Shown here: piece by piece, positions 7,613-16,428 of the stretch
Position numbering within the stretch: the stretch's first letter is position 1
How the letters are laid out: each line of letters begins with the position of its first letter
Assembly: GCF_010093345.1 (NCBI RefSeq)
Contig: NZ_PDWT01000001.1
Location: 1-64,000 of the forward strand
Direction: 5' to 3'
DNA: 64,000 nucleotides
From: Pseudoxanthomonas yeongjuensis
GTDB lineage: Bacteria > Pseudomonadota > Gammaproteobacteria > Xanthomonadales > Xanthomonadaceae
Notes under the pieces: model-generated
Databases searched by the model: none
The model's input: only the letters and a program-made list of their open reading frames with translations
Told to the model about the DNA's origin: nothing
Made by a program: the position numbers and the translations under genes

Positions 7613-10600
7613 AACAGTTCCCTCTGTCGCTCGAGGCGGCCAACGATCCCGGCGACCCGCCGCCCGCGTACGCCGAACTGCACTGCCTGTCGGATTTCTC
7701 GTTCCTGCGCGGCGCTTCCAGTGCCGAGGCGCTGTTCGCCCGCGCCGCGCAGTGCGGCTATGAAGCGCTGGCGATCACCGACGAATGCTCGCTGGCCGGC
7801 ATCGTGCGCGCGCTTGTCGCCTCGGAAGAATCGGGGGTCAAGCTGATCGTCGGCAGCGAGTTCGAACTGGAAGACGGCTTGCGCCTGGTGCTGCTGGTGC
7901 AGACGCAGGCCGGCTACACGCATCTGTGCCAGTTGATCACCCAGGCACGCCGCGCGGCGGGGAAGGGCGAATACCTGATCACGCGCGCGGATTTCGAAGC
8001 GCATGCCGACGCCGCTGGCGTGCCCGGGATCTTCGCCCTGTGGTTGCCGGGCCGCAGTCCCGACGCGGGCGAGGGCGTCTGGGTGCGCGAGACCTTCGGC
8101 GAACGCGCCCGGCTGGCGGTGGAACTGCACCGCGACCGCGACGATGCGCAGCGGCTGCAGGAACTGCTCGCGCTATCGATGCAATTGTCGTTGCCGGCGG
8201 TCGCCGCGGGCGACGTGCACATGTGCACCCGGCGCACGCGCGCACTGCAGGACACGATGACCGCCATCCGCCACGGAGTGCCACTGGCCGAAGCGGGCGC
8301 GCATCTTTTCCGCAACGGCGAGCGCCACCTGCGCAGCCGTCGCGCCTTGGGAAATATCCATCCCCCTGCCTTGCTGGACAACGCGGTAAGCGTCGCGCGG
8401 CAATGCAGCTTCGACCTGCGCAAGCTGGAATACGTCTATCCCGCCGAACTGGTGCCGCCGGGCGAAACCCCCGCCAGCCACCTGCGTGCGCTGACGATGC
8501 AAGGCCTGCGCGTGCGCTGGCCCAACGGCACGCCGGCGAAAGTGATGCAGACCATCGAAGGCGAGCTGGCGCTGATCGCCAAACTCAAGTACGAGGCCTT
8601 CTTCCTCACGGTAGAGGACATCGTCCGTTACGCGCGCAGCCTCGGCATCCTCTGCCAGGGCCGCGGCTCCTCGGCCAACTCGGCGGTCTGTTTCGCACTG
8701 GGCATCACCTCGGTGAATCCCGAGGAAAGCCGCCTGCTGATGGCCCGCTTCCTGTCCGAGGAACGCAACGAGCCGCCGGACATCGACGTGGATTTCGAAC
8801 ACGAACGCCGTGAGGAAGTGCTGCAGTACGTCTACAACAAGTACGGGCGCGAACGCACGGCATTGGCCGCCACCGTGATCCGTTACCGCGGACGCAGCGC
8901 CCTGCGCGACGTGGCCAAGGCCTTCGGCCTGCCACCGGACCAGATCACGCTGCTGGCCGGCTGCTATGGCTGGGGCAACGGTGAAACGCCGATGGAGCAG
9001 CGCCTGGGCGAAGCGGGGTTCGATCCGCAGAATCCGCTGATCACGCGCATCCTGACCTTGACCCATGCCCTGCACGGCCACCCGCGCCACCTGTCGCAGC
9101 ACGTGGGCGGTTTCGTCATCTCCGATACGCCGTTGTGGAATCTGGTGCCGGTGGAGAACGCGGCGATGGCCGAGCGCACCATCATCCAGTGGGACAAGAA
9201 CGACCTGGAGGAAATGAAACTGCTGAAAGTCGACTGTCTGGCGCTGGGCATGCTGACCTGCCTGCGCAAGGCGTTCGACCTGGTGAAAACGCATCGCGGC
9301 CTTGTCATGGATCTGGCCAGCGTGCCGCCGGAGGACCAGCCGACCTACGACATGATCCAGCTCGCCGACACGGTGGGCGTGTTCCAGATCGAATCGCGCG
9401 CGCAGATGAGCATGCTGCCGCGGCTCAAGCCGAATTCCTTCTACGACCTGGTGGTGGAAGTGGCGATCGTGCGTCCCGGACCGATCCAGGGCGGCATGGT
9501 CCATCCCTATCTGCGCAGGCGCATGGGCAAGGAAGCGCCGGATTACCCGTCGGAGGGCGTCAGGGAAATCCTCGAGCCGACTCTGGGTATCCCTCTGTTC
9601 CAGGAGCAGGTCATGGAGCTGGTGATCCATGCGGGCTATAGCGGCAGCGAAGCGGACAACCTGCGCCGTTCGATGGCGGCCTGGAAACAGGGCGGCGACA
9701 TGGAGCCGCATCGCGCGCGCATCCGCGAACTGATGGAAGCCCAGGGCTACACGTCGGCCTTCATCGAGCAGATCTTCGAACAGATCAAGGGCTTCGGTTC
9801 CTATGGATTCCCGCAGAGCCATGCGGCCTCGTTCGCCAAGCTGGTGTACGCCAGTTGCTGGCTGAAACGCCATGAACCGGCCGCCTTCGCCTGCGCACTG
9901 CTCAATGCGCAGCCGATGGGGTTCTATCCCGCCAGCCAGATCGTGCAGGACGCGCGGCGTGGACGGCAGGCGAGGGAGGCGGTCGAGTTCCTGCCGGTGG
10001 ACGTGGCCTGCAGCGATTACGACAACACACTGGTGGGCGGCTCGCTGCGCGGCGACGGCGATGCGGGCGAACAGCCGGCGATACGCCTGGGATTCCGCCA
10101 GGTCGGCGGACTCTCCGAGCAAGCGGCCCTGGCGATCATGGCTGCGCGCCAGCGGCAACCGTTCCATGACATCGCCGACCTGTGCCTGCGCGCGCCGCTG
10201 GATGAAAAGGCGCGCAGTGCGTTGGCCGAGGCGGGCGCGCTGCAAAGCCTCGCCGGCAATCGCAACCGGGCGCGCTGGATGGTCGCGGGTATCGAACGCC
10301 AGCGCCCGTTGCTGCCCGGCAGTCCGGAAGAACGATCGATCGAGTTGCCTGCACCGCGGATCGGCGAGGAAGTGCTGTCCGACTACCGCGCACTGGGACT
10401 TACCCTGCAGGCGCATCCGCTGTCGCTGTTGCGCGACCGGTTGCGCGCGCGCCGTCTGCTGGGTTCGCGTGACCTGATCGACAAGCGCCACGGCAGCAGC
10501 GTGCATGCGGTGGGCCTGGTGACCAACCGGCAACGTCCGCAGACCGCGAGCGGAACCATATTCGTGACCCTTGAAGACGAACACGGCATGGTCAACGTGG

Positions 10601-10776
10601 TGGTGTGGGAACACGTGGCCCAGCGCGGGCGCAAGGCGCTGCTCGGCGCCAGCCTGCTGGCGGTGCGCGGGCGCTGGGAACAGGTGGACGGCGTGGCCCA
10701 TCTGATCGCGAAGGACATGCAGGACCTCAGCGCGATGCTTGGCGGTTTGCAGACTTCATCGCGGGATTTCCACTGA
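7609..10776 (+). CDS. dnaE2: error-prone DNA polymerase III alpha subunit DnaE2 (ImuC)
   Basis: The 1055-residue enzyme is the polymerase of the ImuABC mutasome, which copies past DNA lesions and raises mutation rates. An N-terminal PHP domain ([17 protein letters not shown]) is followed by the C-family palm with catalytic aspartates in [13 protein letters not shown] (Asp391, Asp393). The fingers and helix-hairpin-helix region follow, then a C-terminal OB fold ([19 protein letters not shown]). Length fits DnaE2, which is shorter than DnaE1. The start overlaps imuB by ATGA; an upstream frame extension covers imuB and is not real. Confidence 0.95.
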   Translation: MKQFPLSLEAANDPGDPPPAYAELHCLSDFSFLRGASSAEALFARAAQCGYEALAITDECSLAGIVRALVASEESGVKLIVGSEFELEDGLRLVLLVQTQAGYTHLCQLITQARRAAGKGEYLITRADFEAHADAAGVPGIFALWLPGRSPDAGEGVWVRETFGERARLAVELHRDRDDAQRLQELLALSMQLSLPAVAAGDVHMCTRRTRALQDTMTAIRHGVPLAEAGAHLFRNGERHLRSRRALGNIHPPALLDNAVSVARQCSFDLRKLEYVYPAELVPPGETPASHLRALTMQGLRVRWPNGTPAKVMQTIEGELALIAKLKYEAFFLTVEDIVRYARSLGILCQGRGSSANSAVCFALGITSVNPEESRLLMARFLSEERNEPPDIDVDFEHERREEVLQYVYNKYGRERTALAATVIRYRGRSALRDVAKAFGLPPDQITLLAGCYGWGNGETPMEQRLGEAGFDPQNPLITRILTLTHALHGHPRHLSQHVGGFVISDTPLWNLVPVENAAMAERTIIQWDKNDLEEMKLLKVDCLALGMLTCLRKAFDLVKTHRGLVMDLASVPPEDQPTYDMIQLADTVGVFQIESRAQMSMLPRLKPNSFYDLVVEVAIVRPGPIQGGMVHPYLRRRMGKEAPDYPSEGVREILEPTLGIPLFQEQVMELVIHAGYSGSEADNLRRSMAAWKQGGDMEPHRARIRELMEAQGYTSAFIEQIFEQIKGFGSYGFPQSHAASFAKLVYASCWLKRHEPAAFACALLNAQPMGFYPASQIVQDARRGRQAREAVEFLPVDVACSDYDNTLVGGSLRGDGDAGEQPAIRLGFRQVGGLSEQAALAIMAARQRQPFHDIADLCLRAPLDEKARSALAEAGALQSLAGNRNRARWMVAGIERQRPLLPGSPEERSIELPAPRIGEEVLSDYRALGLTLQAHPLSLLRDRLRARRLLGSRDLIDKRHGSSVHAVGLVTNRQRPQTASGTIFVTLEDEHGMVNVVVWEHVAQRGRKALLGASLLAVRGRWEQVDGVAHLIAKDMQDLSAMLGGLQTSSRDFH

Positions 10777-11366
10777 TGCCGGCTGCCGCGTTCTCGCTGG
10801 ACCTGTTCGTCGGGACGATGACGCAACTGGTGGACGATGCCGAAGGCGGCATCCGCTACTGGCCGGGATTCATCGAGGCGCGACTGGCGCAGCAGTGGTT
10901 CTGCGAATTGCAGGCGAGGGCCGCATGGACGCACCTGCAGCGCCCCATGTACGACCGCATCGTCGACGTGCCGCGCCTGATCGCCTCCTACCGCGCGGAC
11001 GCATTTCCACCGGATCTTCCGCTGGCGGTAATGCTGGCGCACGTGCAACAGAAAATGTCCGCGCCCTACAACGGAGTAGGGCTCAACCTCTACCGCGATG
11101 GCAACGACAGCGTGGCGATGCACAACGACAAGCTGCACATTCTCACCGCCCCGCATCCGATCGCCCTGGTCTCGCTGGGCGACCCACGGCGCATGCTGAT
11201 CCGCACGAAAGCAGGCGACCGGCGCACTCTCGCCGTGGACCTGGAGCCTGGCAGCCTGTTGTGCATGAGCCACGCCTCGCAACTCACCCACGAGCACGGC
11301 ATACCGAAAACGAAAAAGCCGCAAGGTCCACGCATCAGCGCGGTGTTCCGGGTCAGGCCGATTTAG
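10776..11366 (+). CDS. AlkB-like 2-oxoglutarate/Fe(II) dioxygenase
   Basis: The 196-residue protein has the AlkB fold signature: metal ligands His116 and Asp118 in MHNDK, a second His at 172 or 174 in THEHGIPK, and the co-substrate arginines in RISAVFR (Arg186, Arg192). AlkB enzymes oxidatively remove methyl groups from 1-methyladenine and 3-methylcytosine in DNA or RNA. Its start lies in the dnaE2 stop (TGATG), so it is translated as the last gene of the lexA2-imuAB-dnaE2 operon. Co-induction with translesion synthesis would pair direct repair with bypass of alkylated bases. Substrate preference is not known. Confidence 0.85.
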   Translation: MPAAAFSLDLFVGTMTQLVDDAEGGIRYWPGFIEARLAQQWFCELQARAAWTHLQRPMYDRIVDVPRLIASYRADAFPPDLPLAVMLAHVQQKMSAPYNGVGLNLYRDGNDSVAMHNDKLHILTAPHPIALVSLGDPRRMLIRTKAGDRRTLAVDLEPGSLLCMSHASQLTHEHGIPKTKKPQGPRISAVFRVRPI

Positions 11367-11413
11367 GTCCTGTTCGACAGACAGTTAACGACTGCCAGTG
11401 CTACCTTTCCGTC

Positions 11414-11965
11414 ATGGCCAAATCCACCGAAGCGATCAAGTTCAAGGCAAAGCTCTCGCGTCCCGCCGAGCCGAGGGGCGCGGCGTGGACCTTCCTGGTG
11501 CTGCCCACCGCCGCCAGCAAGAAGCTGCCGACACGGAGCATGGTCACCGTCGACGGCACGCTCGAAGGCCAGCCCTTCCAGGCCACGCTCGAGCCTGATG
11601 GCCAGGGCAGCCACTGGCTCAAGGTCGAAAAGAAACTGCGCGAAGCGGCCGGCGTCGCCGCGGGCGACAGCGTCGCGCTGGAGATCGCGCCGGTGGAGAA
11701 GGAGCCGGAACCCAAGGTGCCCGCCGACCTCAAGCAGGCGCTGGCCGGCAACCCCGCCGCCAAGGCGACCTGGGGCGAGATCACCGCGGTGGCGCGGCGC
11801 GACTGGATCCACTGGATCACCTCCGGCAAGAAAGCCGAGACCCGCGTGAAACGCATCGCCGTGGCCTGCGACAAACTCGCCTGCGGCAATCGCCGCGCCT
11901 GCTGCTTCGACCGCTCCGGCATGTACAGCAAGGGCAACATGGGCGCGCCCGAAGCGGCGGAATAA
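11414..11965 (+). CDS. YdeI/OmpD-associated, DUF1905 protein
   Basis: The 183-residue protein resembles proteins with an N-terminal DUF1905 beta domain (residues about 5-90) and a C-terminal YdeI/OmpD-associated helical domain (DLKQALAGNPAAKATWGEI, then KAETRVKRIAVACDKLACGNR). Members are often called bacteriocin-protection or YdeI-like proteins, but the biochemical role is unknown. The C-terminal tail has three Cys residues (ACDKLACGNRRACC). It lies 47 bases after the alkB-like gene in the same direction; whether it shares the SOS transcript is unclear. Confidence 0.8.
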   Translation: MAKSTEAIKFKAKLSRPAEPRGAAWTFLVLPTAASKKLPTRSMVTVDGTLEGQPFQATLEPDGQGSHWLKVEKKLREAAGVAAGDSVALEIAPVEKEPEPKVPADLKQALAGNPAAKATWGEITAVARRDWIHWITSGKKAETRVKRIAVACDKLACGNRRACCFDRSGMYSKGNMGAPEAAE

Positions 11966-11969
11966 AACC

Positions 11970-12035
11970 GTAGGGTGGGCCTTGGCCCACCAGATGGAAC
12001 ATCGCCACCTTCCGGTGGGCCAAGGCCCACCCTAC
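11970..12035. repeat. SMAG-like REP inverted pair with GTAG/CTAC ends
   Basis: Two perfect 21-base inverted arms (11970-11990 and 12015-12035) surround a 24-base loop. Each arm is itself a short palindrome (GTGGGCC..GGCCCAC). The element starts with GTAG and ends with CTAC, as in the GTAG class of REP elements known from Stenotrophomonas (SMAG). It could fold as an RNA hairpin and act as a terminator for the upstream gene. Confidence 0.8.
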
Positions 12036-12117
12036 CGAGGAGCGTGCCACGCGTTTGTCGATTTCAATCCCTGTCGCTCGTCGCCGGTACATACCCACCA
12101 CCGAAAGGACAGCACCC

Positions 12118-12528
12118 ATGCCGCGCATGATCTTCGTCAACCTGCCCGTCACCGACCTTGCCGCCTCGATGAAGTTCTACGAGGCCCTGGGTTTCCGCAA
12201 CAACCCGCAATTCACCGACGCCACGGCCGCCTGCATGGTCTGGAGCGAGGCCATCAACGTCATGCTGCTGACCTACGACAAGTGGCGAACCTTCACCAGC
12301 CGCCCGATCCCGCCCAATACCTCCAGCGAGGTACTGCTGGCCATTTCCCTGGACGATCGCGACGCCGTCGATGCCATGAATGCGGCCGCTGCCGCCAACG
12401 GCGGCAGCGCCGACATCAACCCGAAGCAGGACCTCGGCTTCATGTACAACCGCAACCTGGCGGATCCTGACGGCCACGTATGGGAAGCCATGTGGATGGA
12501 TATGGCCGCGTTCCCCACCGGCGAGTGA
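12118..12528 (+). CDS. VOC (glyoxalase/bleomycin resistance) family protein
   Basis: The 136-residue protein has the beta-alpha-beta-beta-beta pattern of the vicinal oxygen chelate superfamily. The N-terminal motif is MIFVNLPVTDLAASMKFYEALGF and the C-terminal metal-proximal motif is LADPDGHVWEAMWMD. It belongs to the lactoylglutathione lyase-like group whose members rarely have a known substrate. A GAAAGGA Shine-Dalgarno lies 9 bases upstream of the ATG. It stands alone, with hairpins on both sides. Confidence 0.85.
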   Translation: MPRMIFVNLPVTDLAASMKFYEALGFRNNPQFTDATAACMVWSEAINVMLLTYDKWRTFTSRPIPPNTSSEVLLAISLDDRDAVDAMNAAAAANGGSADINPKQDLGFMYNRNLADPDGHVWEAMWMDMAAFPTGE

Positions 12529-12598
12529 CGGGATACATCGCCTCACCGCCGGCAACGCGCAAGGCGGGTCGACCAAGATAGTCGCCGTGCCAATCATC

Positions 12599-12624
12599 GT
12601 AAGGCGGGTCTCGAGCCGCCTTAC
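12599..12624. terminator. hairpin between convergent VOC and MgtC-like genes
   Basis: Perfect 9-bp stem (GTAAGGCGG/CCGCCTTAC) with an 8-base loop, placed between two genes that converge. There is no T run on either side, so it may be a REP-like unit as well as a terminator. Confidence 0.5.
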
Positions 12625-12642
12625 GGCCCTGCACACTTCCAC

Positions 12643-13119
12643 TCAGGGCTCGTCATTCCGCATGAGCTTTGGAATGGCGTTGACCACCGCCAGCGCGATC
12701 AGCGTGGTCGCCAGCGCCATGACCCCCATGCCCATGCCGGCGGCCATGCCCACGGCGGAGACCATCCAGATACCGGCCGCGGTGGTGAGGCCCTCGATGC
12801 GCTCGTCGCGTTCCAGCTTGATGATCGCGCCCGCGCCGAGAAAACCGATGCCCGACACGATGCCCTGCATCACCCGCGTCACATCGCCCGGATCGATCCC
12901 CGACAACAACGGCGCCATCACGAACAACGCCGACCCTATCGACACCAGGATGTGGGTCTTCAGGCCCGCTGCGCGTCCCTTGCTCTCGCGCTCGAGGCCC
13001 AACATCCCGCCGAGTATCGCAGCCACCAGCAGGCGCACCACCATGACCGTGGTGGTATCCGCATCGGGCAGGGCGAATTCCCTGGCCAGCGCCTCGCCGA
13101 TCTCCGCAGTCACACTCAT
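12643..13119 (-). CDS. MgtC/SapB family membrane protein
   Basis: The 158-residue protein has about four membrane spans and the MgtC signature: VRLLVAAILGGMLGLERESKGRAAGLKTH, then GIVSGIGFLGAGAIIK and EGLTTAAGIWMVSAVG. The arrangement of Arg/Glu in the first motif and Gly-rich third span is typical. The MgtC domain modulates membrane energetics and magnesium-limited growth in pathogens; short members lacking the C-terminal domain, like this one, are of uncertain role. It is a single gene with no obvious operon partner. Confidence 0.9.
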   Translation of the reverse strand: MSVTAEIGEALAREFALPDADTTTVMVVRLLVAAILGGMLGLERESKGRAAGLKTHILVSIGSALFVMAPLLSGIDPGDVTRVMQGIVSGIGFLGAGAIIKLERDERIEGLTTAAGIWMVSAVGMAAGMGMGVMALATTLIALAVVNAIPKLMRNDEP

Positions 13120-13294
13120 GCAGGCTCTCCCGGTTGCGGGCGGCGCGAGCCGGCAAGACCCGCGCGACAGATAAGGATTGTCTACGGGCGGCCGTTAGGG
13201 ATGCGTATCCGTCCAGTGCGCCGGCAGAATCCATGGGGCGGTCCCGATGAGCCCATCCGATGGGCCGGGAGCCAACCCCATGAGAGGTTCACCC

Positions 13295-14047
13295 TTACCG
13301 CATCCGCAACCCGTGCAGCCGCTCGTAATGCGGCCTGCATTCCTCGGCGACTTGCGCCGCCGCGCCCGACAGGGTGATCTCCTTTTCCGCCGGCGCTTCG
13401 AAGCCGGTCGATTCCCACACATGCGCATACCAGTGCGGCGCCCAGATACCGTCGCTGGCGCGTGGGCCCTTGGGCCAGTGCAGCATGCGTTCGGTGAAAG
13501 GGATGCCCAGCCACCCGCACAGCGCGCGCAGGTGCGGTTCCGGGGCGCGCAGGAAATCGCCGGCATCGATGATCGGCGGCGGCGAACCGGTCGCGCACAG
13601 CTCGTCGTACAGCGCCACCTGCTGCGGCAGGCCGATGTCGTTGGCGGTGACCGTGGCCCGCGATTTCACGTAGGACGCCACCACTTCGCGCGGGTCGCGG
13701 ATCAGCAGCACATTTCGCAAGCCTGCGATCCATGCATGGTCCATGTGCGGCAACAGATGGTGGGTCATGTGCTTCTGGTACCACACCGCCGCGCCACCGG
13801 GCGCCGCGCCCAGCAGCGAATCCACCACCCGTCGCCAGTCGCTGTCGCCATCGGCGATCACTTCCTCGCGCGCCGGATGGTCCAGCCCGGTGTGGTCCAG
13901 GTAATGCGCGTACAGCGGCTCGTCGCTGACCGCGCAATCGCCGCGGTTTTCCCAGGCCCGCATCATCGCCGTGGAAATATTGCGTGGGCCCGACCACATG
14001 GCCATCCGCACAACTTCGGTCGACACACCCATTCCCGACGCACTCAT
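13295..14047 (-). CDS. sulfotransferase-like protein
   Basis: The 250-residue protein begins with a P-loop-like 5'-phosphosulfate motif (MAMWSGPRNISTAMMRAWENR) and has a later 3'-phosphate-type segment (NVLLIRDPREVVASYVKSR). Both fit the bacterial branch of PAPS-dependent sulfotransferases. Proteins of this type are often found beside branched-chain aminotransferase-like genes. Its start overlaps the stop of the aminotransferase gene by ATGA, so the two are translationally coupled. The acceptor is unknown. No signal peptide is seen, so it acts in the cytoplasm. Confidence 0.75.
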   Translation of the reverse strand: MSASGMGVSTEVVRMAMWSGPRNISTAMMRAWENRGDCAVSDEPLYAHYLDHTGLDHPAREEVIADGDSDWRRVVDSLLGAAPGGAAVWYQKHMTHHLLPHMDHAWIAGLRNVLLIRDPREVVASYVKSRATVTANDIGLPQQVALYDELCATGSPPPIIDAGDFLRAPEPHLRALCGWLGIPFTERMLHWPKGPRASDGIWAPHWYAHVWESTGFEAPAEKEITLSGAAAQVAEECRPHYERLHGLRMR

Positions 14048-14991
14048 GCAGGACGAACGCGCGCGGCCGCATCGGCCGCGGCGAACGCGCGATACAGCGA
14101 CTGCAGGCGCTGCACCATCGGCCCGCGCGCATCCTCAGCGCGTGGTTCATTGCCGACCCCGCGCTGGTCGACCGTATGCACCGGCACCACCCCGCCGAAG
14201 GTGCCGGTGACGAAGGCCTCGTCCGCGCCATACACATCGGTCAGGCTGAAGGACTTCTCGAACACGGGGATGCCGTTCTCGCGGCAGAGGGTGATGATGT
14301 TGGCGCGGGTGATCCCGCCCAGGCAGTACTGCCCGGTCGAGGTCCACACCTCGCCCTTGCGCACGATGAAGAAGTGGGTGGAATTGCAGGTGGCGACGAA
14401 ACCGTGCGGATCCAGCATCAGCGCCTCGTCCGCGCCCGCGCCATAAGCCTGGATGCAGGCGGTGATGCAGTTGAGCTTGCTGTGCGAATTGAGCTTGGGG
14501 TCCTGCACGTCCGGCGCGCCGCGGCGCACGTGCACGGTGAACAGCGAGAGCCCGCGCGCGGCGGTGTCGGTGGAGGCGGTCTTGTATTCTGGGATGATGA
14601 CGATGGTGGCCGGGCCGATTGTGACGCGTGGGTCCTGGTAAGGCGTGCTTTTCACTCCGCGGGTGACCATCAGGCGGATGTGCACGCCGTCGCCATGCAT
14701 GTTGTTGGCGTCGAGCGTGGCATAGATCGCGCGCGTCAGCCGCTCACGGTCCAGGCCGATGTCGAGCAGAATCGCCTTGGCCCCTTCGTACAGGCGGTCC
14801 AGGTGCGCGTCCAGGAACAGCGGATGTCCACCGAGCACGCGGAAGCCTTCCCACACGCCGTCGCCGAGCACGAAGCCGCTGTCGAACACCGACACCATCG
14901 CCTCGCTGCGATGCTTCATCACGCCGTTGATGGAAATGAGGGTGTCGGCGTTGCGTGGATCTTCGGCCGAATGCTGGGTGCCATGGGTCAT
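14044..14991 (-). CDS. class IV aminotransferase (BCAT/DAAT-like)
   Basis: The 315-residue protein has the fold-type IV PLP enzyme features: FDSGFVLGDGVWEGFRV near the N-terminus, the PLP lysine in SHSKLNCI, and DEALMLDPHGFVATCNSTHFF plus GGITRANII in the C-terminal domain. The family includes branched-chain amino acid, D-amino acid aminotransferases and aminodeoxychorismate lyase; the substrate here cannot be set from sequence. It is the first gene of a two-gene unit with the sulfotransferase-like gene. Confidence 0.88.
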   Translation of the reverse strand: MTHGTQHSAEDPRNADTLISINGVMKHRSEAMVSVFDSGFVLGDGVWEGFRVLGGHPLFLDAHLDRLYEGAKAILLDIGLDRERLTRAIYATLDANNMHGDGVHIRLMVTRGVKSTPYQDPRVTIGPATIVIIPEYKTASTDTAARGLSLFTVHVRRGAPDVQDPKLNSHSKLNCITACIQAYGAGADEALMLDPHGFVATCNSTHFFIVRKGEVWTSTGQYCLGGITRANIITLCRENGIPVFEKSFSLTDVYGADEAFVTGTFGGVVPVHTVDQRGVGNEPRAEDARGPMVQRLQSLYRAFAAADAAARVRPA

Positions 14992-15116
14992 GCGCGGTCT
15001 CCTGGGGTCGGACCGATGGTAGCCGCTGCACTTTCGCCTGTCTTTGTCCCTCAGGTTGACTTCCTTCGGGGCTTGGATCCGGACTCGCCGGATCCCATCG
15101 CATGGGGCCGGAACGC

Positions 15117-15150
15117 GCAGGGCGAACCCGCCCAGGCGGGTTCGCCCTGC
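15117..15150. terminator. 16-bp stem hairpin downstream of the DUF4142 gene
   Basis: A perfect 16-bp inverted repeat with a 2-base loop lies 18 bases after the stop of the leftward DUF4142 gene. A T run is absent. It also lies upstream of the aminotransferase gene, so it could insulate the two. Confidence 0.55.
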
Positions 15151-15167
15151 ATGGCCTTTCCCGCTGC

Positions 15168-15800
15168 TTACGCGGGCGGCGCGCCCTGCAGCTTCCTGGC
15201 CGCTTCCAGATGCGCCATCACATGTTCCCGCGTCTTGCTCAGATGGTCGCGTACCGGTCCCAGCGAGGCCAGCGAGAGCAGGCGGCCGTCGATCAGGGCC
15301 AGGACTTCGGTGTGGCCTTTCACCATCGCGTCCACGTAGGCGGTTTCGTATTCCTTGCCCGACAACTTGCCCAGTTCGGCCAGGTCGCTGGCGCCTTTCT
15401 CCTTCATCGCCTGCACCTCCGGCGTGTCGGCCAGCGCGCCCAGCGACTTGGTCTCGACCAGGTTATCGGTGTGCTGCTTTTCCATCATGCTGGCGTAATC
15501 CATGACCGCGGCCGAGACCTGCTTCGACTTGGCCTGCTGCGCCGCCTGTATCTCATGGTCGTCGACCGCGGCCAGCAGGCCCAGGGCCAGCGCATCGTCG
15601 TTGGCGGGCGTGGCCGCGGGTGCGGTGCCGTCGGCATTCGCGTCCGTCGGTAGGGCAGCGGTGGGATCGCTGGCGGGTGCCGATGCGGTGTCGGCGATGG
15701 CCGCTTCCGGCGTGGGCGAATTTTCCGGATCGTCGCGGCGATCGCAGGCGCTGGTCAGGGCCAGGGCAAGCAGGCTGAAGGCGAGCAGGGGAGTCTTCAT
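15168..15800 (-). CDS. DUF4142 lipoprotein
   Basis: The 210-residue protein starts with a lipoprotein signal (LLALALTSAC, lipid Cys about residue 19). A Pro/Ala/Thr-rich linker of about 55 residues follows. The remainder is a helical DUF4142 (ferritin-like, DUF305-related) domain, beginning DDALALGLLAAVDDHEIQAAQQA, with regular His and Met positions (HTDNLVETKSLG). Such proteins sit in the envelope and their function is unknown. The ATG at 15800 is chosen because it gives a proper lipoprotein signal; the longer in-frame extension lacks one. Confidence 0.82.
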   Translation of the reverse strand: MKTPLLAFSLLALALTSACDRRDDPENSPTPEAAIADTASAPASDPTAALPTDANADGTAPAATPANDDALALGLLAAVDDHEIQAAQQAKSKQVSAAVMDYASMMEKQHTDNLVETKSLGALADTPEVQAMKEKGASDLAELGKLSGKEYETAYVDAMVKGHTEVLALIDGRLLSLASLGPVRDHLSKTREHVMAHLEAARKLQGAPPA

Positions 15801-16087
15801 GGGGAGGATTCCTGGAGGGGTGTGCCTGCACCCTGACTCCGCGGCCGTGAAGGGCATGCTAAAAAACCCATCGGGAGTCTTCGTAATCAAGTTCGTGTTC
15901 ATCGTGTGGAGAAGCGGAAGACAGGATCAGGATCAAAGGCACGCAAGGGAGAAGGTAAATCCGGATCTGTGGAATGTGGTTCGGGATTCCGTTTATCGCA
16001 AAGTAGGGTTGTTGGCGGCTTCATGACATCGGCTTCCGGGTGCGACAGGTAGCATCGGCGCGTCGTCTTTCCATCGAGGAATACCTC
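15801..16087. other. intergenic region, lower GC than surroundings
   Basis: The span between divergent genes is visibly richer in A and T than its neighbours, particularly 15860-16020. I see no convincing gene in it. It should hold the promoters of the DUF4142 gene and of the small coiled-coil gene, but no clear consensus boxes stand out. Confidence 0.35.
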
Positions 16088-16354
16088 ATGTCCGAGGAAA
16101 CCGCCAAGACCCCGCTCGACCACGTCGCCGACACACTGTCGCAACTCAAGGAGATGCGGCATTACTCGAAGAACAACGTGGAGATGCTGACCACCCAGTG
16201 GCTGTTGTTCGACGGCGAGCTTGCGAAGTTGAAGCAGGCGACGAAGATCGAGAACCTGATGATGCGCCAGAGCGAATTCCACGACGCGCTGGAAACGGCC
16301 ATCGCCGAACTGGAGGAAGTGAAGGCGGAACTGCAGCCTGCGCCGGAGGAATGA
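16088..16354 (+). CDS. small coiled-coil hypothetical protein (88 aa)
   Basis: The 88-residue protein (MSEETAKTPLDHVADTLSQL) is almost wholly helical, with heptads of Leu, Met and charged residues and no Cys or signal peptide. GAGGA lies 8 bases before the ATG, which supports this start over an upstream in-frame ATG at 16040. I do not recognise the family; a structural or regulatory dimer is possible. Confidence 0.65.
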   Translation: MSEETAKTPLDHVADTLSQLKEMRHYSKNNVEMLTTQWLLFDGELAKLKQATKIENLMMRQSEFHDALETAIAELEEVKAELQPAPEE

Positions 16355-16364
16355 CGCTGCCGTT

Positions 16365-16428
16365 GTGGGAGGGGCTTCGGCCCCGAGGCTTCACCGGCTT
16401 CTGCGGTCGGGGCTGAAGCCCCTCCTAC
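16365..16428. repeat. SMAG-like REP inverted pair
   Basis: Inverted arms of about 20 bases (GGAGGGGCTTCGGCCCC-type on the left, GGGGCTGAAGCCCCTCCTAC on the right) flank a short loop. The CTAC end overlaps the GH30 gene: its stop codon TAG (16425-16427 on the minus strand) lies inside the repeat end. Confidence 0.8.

Noticed and set aside
11970..12035. Possible insertion sequence ends
   Set aside because: The element is 66 bases with no transposase frame between the arms. REP-type structure explains it better.
15801..16087. AT-richer span as a small transferred gene
   Set aside because: The frames across it are short and have no ribosome site or family-like composition.
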